Shown piece after piece: positions 53,915 through 59,069 of a stretch of DNA of 59,069 bases (positions within the stretch are counted from its first letter, which is position 1; the number at the start of each line of letters is the position of its first letter). The notes under the pieces were generated by a model that was not told where the DNA came from, ran no database searches, and was given only the letters and a program-made list of their open reading frames with translations. The DNA is from Micromonospora yasonensis (lineage in GTDB: Bacteria > Actinomycetota > Actinomycetes > Mycobacteriales > Micromonosporaceae). The stretch spans positions 1 to 59,069 of the forward strand of contig NZ_JAPDPH010000014.1 in assembly GCF_026013475.1 (NCBI RefSeq), written 5' to 3'. A program made the position numbers and the translations under genes.

Positions 53915-54880
53915 TCACACCACGCCCGGCACCAGCTCGGGTGCGCCCCAGCCGTCCGGTACGGGCAGGCCGGCCTCCCGTCGGGCCATGATGGCCGCGC
54001 CGACCTGGGCGGCCTGGGCGCCGAAGGCGGAGCGCAGCACCGGGGGCGGGGTCCGCCAGGCGAGAGCCGCGTGCAGGGCGGCGCGTACCGGGTCGAGGAA
54101 CTGCGCGCCCGCCTCGGCGAGCCCACCGCCGAGCACGATGCGGGCCGGGTCGAGGGTCAGGGTGAGCGTGGCCAGGGCGGTGCCCAGGGCCTGGGTCGCG
54201 TCGTCCCAGACGGCGCGGGCCACCGGGTCGGTGGCCACCGCGTCGGCGATGGCTCGGCTGTCCAGCCCGGGTGTTCCGCCGAGCCGGGCGTAGCGGCGGG
54301 CCAGACCGCCGGCGGAGGCGTACACCTCCAGGCATCCCCGCTGGCCGCAACTGCACGGCTCGCCACCGGGGTAGACCGGCATGTGGCCGACCTCGCCGGC
54401 CGAGCAGGTCGCGCCCGGCACCGGCGCGCCGTGCACCACCACCGCCGCGGCGATGCCGGTGCCCAGCGGCAGCAGCAGGAAGTTGTCCAGTCCGGTGGCC
54501 GCTCCGGCCACCGCCTCGGCGACGCCGGCCGCCCGCGCGTCGTGTCCGACCGCCACCGGCAGTCCGAGGTCGTCTCCGACGAGGGCGCGCAGCGGCACGT
54601 CGCGGAAGCGAAGGTTGGCGGCGTACCGCACCACCCCGTCGACCTCGTCGACGAGGCCCGGCGTGACCACGCCGATCGCGGCGGGGGTGGGGCCCAGCGC
54701 GACCGCGTCGTCGCGCAACTGGCGGCACAGGGCCCGGACCGCCTCGACCGGGTCGTCGTCCGCCCGGGAGGGCACGACGAGCGAATGCCGGAACTGGCCG
54801 TCCGCGTCGACCACGGCCCCCTTGATGGTCGTCCCCCCGACGTCGACGGCGAGGACGCACCGGCCTTCGGGCTGGGTCAC
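53915..54880 (-). CDS. ROK-family sugar kinase (glucokinase-like)
   Basis: 321 residues with no DNA-binding domain. ATP motif LAVDVGGTTIKGAVVD at the N-terminus, AVGHDARAAGVAEA (catalytic Asp), LPLGTGIAAAVVV, the zinc motif CSCGQRGCLEV, and IVLGGGLAEAG. It phosphorylates a hexose or N-acetylhexosamine. GTG start, four bases after the stop of the M81 gene, same operon. Pairing a sugar kinase with an MlrC-type hydrolase suggests a glycosylated or amino-sugar substrate, which is inference. Confidence 0.87.
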   Translation of the reverse strand: MTQPEGRCVLAVDVGGTTIKGAVVDADGQFRHSLVVPSRADDDPVEAVRALCRQLRDDAVALGPTPAAIGVVTPGLVDEVDGVVRYAANLRFRDVPLRALVGDDLGLPVAVGHDARAAGVAEAVAGAATGLDNFLLLPLGTGIAAAVVVHGAPVPGATCSAGEVGHMPVYPGGEPCSCGQRGCLEVYASAGGLARRYARLGGTPGLDSRAIADAVATDPVARAVWDDATQALGTALATLTLTLDPARIVLGGGLAEAGAQFLDPVRAALHAALAWRTPPPVLRSAFGAQAAQVGAAIMARREAGLPVPDGWGAPELVPGVV

Positions 54881-54884
54881 GCGA

Positions 54885-56354
54885 TCACCCGGTCACCACG
54901 GTGAGGTCCGCGGTGAAGTCGCGGTCCAGGGGAAACACCGGGCGCACCACATTCTGGTACGGCAGCCGCACCAGGTCCTGGTCGACGCCGCCCGGCGTCA
55001 GCGCGAGCAGCCAGTCGCCGGCCGCGTCGAACAGTTCGGGCTCGAGATAGCCGATCTTCACCACGACGAGATCCACCGCGTCGACCGCGATCCCCAGCCG
55101 GGCGTACGAGTCCAGCAGGCGGTACTGCATCCGGCGGGAGGTGACGAAGACGCTCAACCCGCCCACCCGTACGCTGACGCACCGCCCGCCGTCGGGATCG
55201 TCGGCGACCGCCTCCAGGATTCCGTCGAGGGGGAGTGGGCCCGGGTCCCGGGAGTCGATCCGCCCGCCGACCGTCACCCGGACCGGAGAGCCGAGCGGCT
55301 GGTCGGCGATCTGCGCGACGGCCTGCGGGTCGACCAGCGAGGCGAACACGGCACGGTGCGAGCCGTCGCGGATCTCGGGGCGGGCCAGCATCCGCTCGAG
55401 GGCGAAGGTGACGTCGTCGGCGCCGCCGGCGCCAGGGTTGTCGCCCGAGTCGCTGATGAAGAACGGTCGCCGGGCCGGATCGGCGACCGCGGCCAGGGCG
55501 GTGTCGAGGCACTCGTCCATCGAGCCGGTGGGGGCGACGAAGGCGAACTCGTCGCGGGCCGCCCAGAAGTGCCCGCCGAGCTCACGGGCCGCCTCGGCGG
55601 TGGTGGTGGCATCGGTGCCGGTGACGACCACCGCGCCGCGGCAGCGTGGCTGGTCGGCCCAGGCGAACCCGATCCAGATCGCCGCGTCCACGATGCCGTC
55701 CCGGGCCTCGACCTCGGGAATCCTCGCGTAGAGGCCCCGGGCCGGTTCCTCGCGGGTGCTGGTCATCTCGCCCGGCAGCAGGATCGGCACGTGGACCAGG
55801 GCCTTGTGCGGACGCTGCTGCCGGCGCAGCGCCTCGACCAGGTTCCGGGCGGCGCGCTCGCGGGTCTCCCACACGTCGACGTGCGGGGCGGTGCGGTAGC
55901 AGGTGAGCAGGTCGCAGGCGTCGAAGAGCACCTGCGAGACGTTGCCGTGCAGATCCATCGCGGCGGAGATGAACGGCTCCGGACCGATCACCGATCGGAT
56001 GGCGGTGACCAGGTCGCCCTCCGCGTCGTCGTGCCCGACGACGCTCATCGCGCCGTGGATGTCCAGCAGCATGCCGTCCAGCGGGCCGGCGACGCCGAGC
56101 TTCTCCACCATCTCGGTGGCCCAGGCCTGGTAGGTCGCCGGGTCCACCGCCCCGCCGGGCAGGGCGCGGGCGTGCACCAGCGGGATCCACTCGACGTCGG
56201 CCGCCCAGGGCTGGGCGGGGGAGAGCCAGTCGTATCGCGCCAGCAGCGCGTCCCCCCGAGTGACCTCGAAGTCGTCGGCGGTGCTCAGGTGGGGGGAGAA
56301 CGTGCTGGACTCGATGTGGATGCCGCCGATGGCGACGCGGAGGGGACGGGGCAC
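54885..56354 (-). CDS. M81 family (MlrC-like) metallopeptidase
   Basis: 489 residues with the two-part M81 layout. N-terminal domain: AIGGIHIESSTFSPHLSTAD, DGMLLDIHGAMSVVGHDDAE, SAAMDLHGNVS (Asp-x-His zinc ligands), TCYRTAPHVDVWETRERAA (third His). C-terminal MlrC domain: FISDSGDNPGAGGADDVTFA. The namesake enzyme breaks down linear microcystin peptides; homologues in soil bacteria act on unknown amides. GTG start with GAGGAG upstream. Operon with ROK kinase, and 12 bases after the ROK regulator stop. Confidence 0.88.
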   Translation of the reverse strand: MPRPLRVAIGGIHIESSTFSPHLSTADDFEVTRGDALLARYDWLSPAQPWAADVEWIPLVHARALPGGAVDPATYQAWATEMVEKLGVAGPLDGMLLDIHGAMSVVGHDDAEGDLVTAIRSVIGPEPFISAAMDLHGNVSQVLFDACDLLTCYRTAPHVDVWETRERAARNLVEALRRQQRPHKALVHVPILLPGEMTSTREEPARGLYARIPEVEARDGIVDAAIWIGFAWADQPRCRGAVVVTGTDATTTAEAARELGGHFWAARDEFAFVAPTGSMDECLDTALAAVADPARRPFFISDSGDNPGAGGADDVTFALERMLARPEIRDGSHRAVFASLVDPQAVAQIADQPLGSPVRVTVGGRIDSRDPGPLPLDGILEAVADDPDGGRCVSVRVGGLSVFVTSRRMQYRLLDSYARLGIAVDAVDLVVVKIGYLEPELFDAAGDWLLALTPGGVDQDLVRLPYQNVVRPVFPLDRDFTADLTVVTG

Positions 56355-56366
56355 GGGTGTTGCTCC

Positions 56367-57512
56367 TCAGGAAAGTCGTACGTCGGCCGTCGTGCGCAGC
56401 AGGTGCCCGAGGCCGACCAGGGCCGCATCCGGGCCCGCGACGCTGGCTTCGATGGTCAGGGACTGGGTCATGGACGGTAGGCAGCGCTCGTAGAGCATTC
56501 CCCGGGTCGCGGCCACGTAGACGTCGAGGCTGGACAGTGCGCCGCCGATGACGACGGCGTCGGGGTTGAGGAAGTTGACCAGGCCGGAGAGCGCCACCCC
56601 GAGCAGCCGGCCGGCCTGGCGGACCATCGTCACCACGGTCGGGTCGGCGTCGCTGGCCGCCGCCATGATGTCCCGGACCGTGGTGGCCGAGGAGCCCTGC
56701 TCGGCCAACTGGCGGGCCAGGGCGGCGCCGCTGGCAACGGTCTCCAGGCAGCCGCGGCTGCCGCAGGAGCAGACCCGCTCACCGCTGTCCGCCACGCGTA
56801 CGTGGGTGACGTCGCCGCTGAGGCCACGGCCGCCGCGGAAGACCTGACCATCGCTGACCAGGCAGGCGCCGATGCCGGTGCCGGCCTTGACGTAGATCAT
56901 GTCGCCGGACTCCTGGCCCCGGGTGACGTACTCGCCGATCGCCGCCGCCTTGGCGTCGTTCTCGACGACCACCGGCACCTGGAACCGCTCGGCGAGGTGG
57001 GGCCTGGCGTCGAAGCCGCTCCAGCCGGGCATCCGGGCCGGGCCGACCAGCCGCCCGTCGGGGAACGCGACCGGACCCGGTAGGGCGACGCCGACCCCGA
57101 GTAGCTCCTGGCCGGGCGCGGACGCCGCCTGGAGCCGCGCGAAGGCCGCGGCGACGACCTCGAAGACCTCTTCCGGGCCGGCGGCGATGTCGATCGCCAC
57201 CTCCTCGGTGGCCACCAGCTCTCTGCCGGGCGCGCACAACCCCACCCGGGCGTGCCTGCCGCCCAGCTCCGCGACGGCGAGGACCCCCTTCGTCTCCCGC
57301 AGGCGCAGGATCCGCGGCCGTCGCCCACCGGTGGACCGGCCCACCCCCTCCTCCAGGATGACGCCCTCCTCGAGCAGCCGGCGCACCACCGTGGTGACGG
57401 TCGAGGGGGCGACCTGCAACGCCTCGATCAGGTCGGCGCGCGAGGTTGCCGCGCCGCTGGCCAGCAGGCTGAGCGTCTGGTCGCGCAGGGTGGCGGAGAT
57501 CGGTGGTTCCAA
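56367..57512 (-). CDS. ROK-family transcriptional repressor with TTG start
   Basis: 381 residues: winged HTH (about 5-60: LRDQTLSLLASGAATSRADL, PSTVTTVVRRLLEEGVI) and a ROK domain (GVGVALPGPVAFPDGRLVGP, ENDAKAAAIGEYV, KAGTGIGACLV, zinc motif CSCGSRGCLET, FLNPDAVVIGGALSSLD). The TTG at 57512 is chosen because AAGGAG lies seven bases upstream and it gives a normal ROK length; no ATG or GTG near the HTH has a ribosome site. Diverges from a substrate-binding lipoprotein, which with the M81 and kinase genes is its likely regulon. Confidence 0.85.
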   Translation of the reverse strand: MEPPISATLRDQTLSLLASGAATSRADLIEALQVAPSTVTTVVRRLLEEGVILEEGVGRSTGGRRPRILRLRETKGVLAVAELGGRHARVGLCAPGRELVATEEVAIDIAAGPEEVFEVVAAAFARLQAASAPGQELLGVGVALPGPVAFPDGRLVGPARMPGWSGFDARPHLAERFQVPVVVENDAKAAAIGEYVTRGQESGDMIYVKAGTGIGACLVSDGQVFRGGRGLSGDVTHVRVADSGERVCSCGSRGCLETVASGAALARQLAEQGSSATTVRDIMAAASDADPTVVTMVRQAGRLLGVALSGLVNFLNPDAVVIGGALSSLDVYVAATRGMLYERCLPSMTQSLTIEASVAGPDAALVGLGHLLRTTADVRLS

Positions 57513-57598
57513 GATGTCTCTCCTTGTTCGGGCGGTCCTCCGGCGCCGCCCAGTGTCGCAGTGCCAAAGCCTGGTTGCGCTCCGGAGTCCACGCGAAG

Positions 57599-57647
57599 AG
57601 CATCGTTCGATGCTTCGCCGACTTTGATCGTACCCCGACGAAAGTCG
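57599..57647. promoter_or_regulatory. Two operator-like dyads in the ROK/importer gap
   Basis: AGCATCG-TT-CGATGCT is a perfect dyad at 57599-57614. A second dyad CGACTTT (57619-57625) / AAAGTCG (57641-57647) with a 15-base spacer follows. Both are just upstream of the promoter at 57671 and suit binding by the divergently encoded ROK repressor. Confidence 0.5.
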
Positions 57648-57670
57648 CCGAACAAAGAGGTTAATTTTCG

Positions 57671-57699
57671 TTGACTCCAAACTTCGGTGCGGATACATT
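57671..57699 (+). promoter_or_regulatory. Promoter TTGACT-N17-TACATT
   Basis: -35 TTGACT at 57671-57676, exact 17-base spacer, -10 TACATT at 57694-57699. The best sigma-70-like promoter in the window, about 93 bases before the lipoprotein ATG. Confidence 0.7.
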
Positions 57700-57797
57700 C
57701 TCCGCGTCGACGACGAGGAGCAGCACCAGGCGGCTGGACGCGCGCTGCGCCGCCGGCGCCCGAAGACGCGGGCACGTGCAGAAAATCGAGGAGATTC

Positions 57798-59069
57798 ATG
57801 AGGAGCAGATTTCCCCGGCGCGCCGTCCGCGGCGCGTTGGCGGTAGCCAGCGCGGTCGCCCTCGGGGCCGGCCTGGTCGCCTGCGGTGGCGGCAGCGGTT
57901 CGTCGAAGGACGGCGGGAGCCAGGGCAAGGACACGGCGACCGTCGCCTTCCGTACCCCGAACTGGATCCTGCCGATCTCGGCGCCCGGCTTCACCCAGGG
58001 CGAGAACGCCATCTTCGGCCAGGCGCTGTACCGGTCCCTGTACCAGTACAAGTTGGACGGCACGGCGCAGTACAACATCGATCCGCAGCGCTCGATGGCC
58101 GAGCCGCCGGTGGTCAGCAACGGCGGCAAGACCCTGACCATCACGCTGAAGGACAACACCTGGTCCGACGGCAAGCCCGTCACCACCAAGGACATCCAGT
58201 TCTGGTACGACCTGGTCACCGCGAACAAGGACAAGTGGGCGTCCTACCGGGCCGGCGGCCTCCCGGACAACATCGCGCAGTGGTCGGTGAAGGACGACAA
58301 GACCTTCTCGATCACCACCGCGAAGGTCTACAACACCGCCTGGTTCGTGGACAACCAGCTCAACAAGATCACCCCGATGCCGGAGCACGCCTGGGACAAG
58401 GACTCCGCCACCGCGACCGTGAGCAACCTGGCCAGCACGCCAGAGGGTGCGAAGAAGGTCTTCGACTTCCTCACCGCGGCCGCCAAGGACCCCAAGACGT
58501 ACGACTCCAACGAGCTGTGGAAGGTCACCAGCGGCCCGTGGAAGCTGGCCAAGTACGTGCCGAACGGCGAGGTCACCCTCACCGCCCAGCCGAACTACTC
58601 GGGCACGGACAAGCCGAAGCTGGCCAAGGTCGTACTCCGGCCGTTCACCAGCGACGACTCCGAGTTCAACGTGCTGCGCGCCGGTGACATCGACTACGGG
58701 TATGTGCCGGCGGCCAACCTGTCCCAGGAGAGCTACCTCAAGTCCAAGGGCTACACGGTCTCGCCCTGGTACGGCTGGTCCGTCACCTACCTGCAGCTGA
58801 ACTTCAACAACCCGAAGACCGGGGTGCTGTTCAAGCAGCCGTACCTGCGGCAGTCGCTGCAGATGCTCATCGACCAGCCGACCATCAGCAAGGTGATCTG
58901 GTCCGGCACGGCCGCGCCGACCTGCGGTCCGGTGCCGGCCAAGCCGGGCACCAACACCGACGCCACCGGCTGCGCCTACTCGTTCGACCCGGCCAAGGCC
59001 AAGGAACTGCTGGAGAGCCACGGCTGGAAGGTGACCCCGGACGGGCAGACCACCTGCCAGACGCCGGGC
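57798..59069 (+). CDS. Peptide-type ABC substrate-binding lipoprotein, 3' end beyond window
   Basis: First 424 codons, open to the last base, so truncated by the window edge. Lipobox LVACGGG (Cys at about 29), then SBP_bac_5 features: FRTPNWILPISAPGFTQGEN, TLTITLKDNTWSDGKPVTTK, VTSGPWKLAKYVPNGEV, LQLNFNNPKTGV, YLRQSLQMLIDQPT. GAGGAG precedes the ATG. Permease and ATPase genes presumably follow. Divergent to the ROK regulator/M81/ROK kinase operon, so it probably imports the compound those enzymes process. Confidence 0.9.
   Translation, partial: MRSRFPRRAVRGALAVASAVALGAGLVACGGGSGSSKDGGSQGKDTATVAFRTPNWILPISAPGFTQGENAIFGQALYRSLYQYKLDGTAQYNIDPQRSMAEPPVVSNGGKTLTITLKDNTWSDGKPVTTKDIQFWYDLVTANKDKWASYRAGGLPDNIAQWSVKDDKTFSITTAKVYNTAWFVDNQLNKITPMPEHAWDKDSATATVSNLASTPEGAKKVFDFLTAAAKDPKTYDSNELWKVTSGPWKLAKYVPNGEVTLTAQPNYSGTDKPKLAKVVLRPFTSDDSEFNVLRAGDIDYGYVPAANLSQESYLKSKGYTVSPWYGWSVTYLQLNFNNPKTGVLFKQPYLRQSLQMLIDQPTISKVIWSGTAAPTCGPVPAKPGTNTDATGCAYSFDPAKAKELLESHGWKVTPDGQTTCQTPG

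Noticed and set aside
54381..56480. 699-codon plus-strand open frame opposite the M81 and ROK kinase genes
   Set aside because: The minus-strand genes are clearly real; this frame has chance composition.
56367..59021. 884-codon minus-strand open frame running through the promoter region and the binding-protein gene
   Set aside because: Only the part to 57512 encodes the ROK regulator; the rest is antisense to the lipoprotein gene and has Arg/Val/Gly composition of a GC-rich chance frame.

Overview
The window is about 59 kb of very GC-rich actinobacterial chromosome. Codon use, frequent GTG starts, secreted hydrolases, F420-type LLM oxidoreductases and an HbpS/SenS/SenR heme-sensing locus all point to a Micromonosporaceae-like soil actinomycete (Micromonospora, Actinoplanes or a relative). 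The taxon is inferred from style and gene content only. No tRNA, rRNA, CRISPR array, transposase, integrase or phage gene was seen. It reads as a catabolic and secretory region, mostly short operons with ATGA, GTGA or TGATG start/stop overlaps, separated by near-perfect GC-rich hairpins without U-tracts.

Layout. 0-4.1 kb: amino-acid-type ABC ATPase, N-acyl-D-amino-acid deacylase and a signal-less beta-lactamase-like serine hydrolase in one operon, running tail-to-tail into a LysR regulator. 4.2-7.9 kb: three secreted enzymes (SGNH lipase, a small LAS-type zinc peptidase, an N-acetylmuramoyl-L-alanine amidase); a LysR-type T-N11-A dyad lies in the LysR/lipase gap. 8.0-11.2 kb: hbpS diverging from senS-senR, with an ankyrin-repeat lipoprotein as third gene of the kinase operon. 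11.3-14.8 kb: folE, a ferredoxin/rubredoxin-type reductase, a cysteine-containing HTH regulator and a frameshifted membrane protein gene. 14.8-24.3 kb: a reductive-pyrimidine (hydantoin/beta-alanine) catabolic island: NCS1 permease, beta-ureidopropionase, dihydropyrimidinase and an F420-type LLM oxidoreductase in one operon, a PucR regulator, and a divergent class III aminotransferase plus methylmalonate/malonate-semialdehyde dehydrogenase. Together these would take an imported pyrimidine to beta-alanine and then to acetyl-CoA/propionyl-CoA. No classical dihydropyrimidine dehydrogenase is visible.

24.7-31.1 kb: a very large secreted ThuA/PQQ-type beta-propeller/PKD protein, a Tat-exported xylose-isomerase-like TIM barrel and a ROK repressor. 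31.2-38.0 kb: malonyl-CoA synthetase (matB), a TMEM175-like channel, a secreted M14 carboxypeptidase, and the remnant of an S8 protease that has lost its catalytic domain. 38.2-53.8 kb: the most unusual part. It holds a sodium:solute symporter with its DUF3311 partner, an XRE-cupin regulator, a TIGR04076 protein, two LLM-family oxidoreductases, an amidohydrolase, a LacI regulator, a complete five-gene oligopeptide-type ABC importer, and an 809-residue fusion of a DUF885-like HExxH peptidase, a SnoaL/NTF2-like domain and a RidA-like domain. Two matching LacI operators tie the amidohydrolase, the regulator and the importer together. This looks like an uncharacterised uptake-and-degradation pathway for an amide- or peptide-like nitrogen compound. 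53.9-59.1 kb: ROK sugar kinase, MlrC-type M81 metallopeptidase and ROK regulator, diverging from a second peptide-type substrate-binding lipoprotein cut by the window end.
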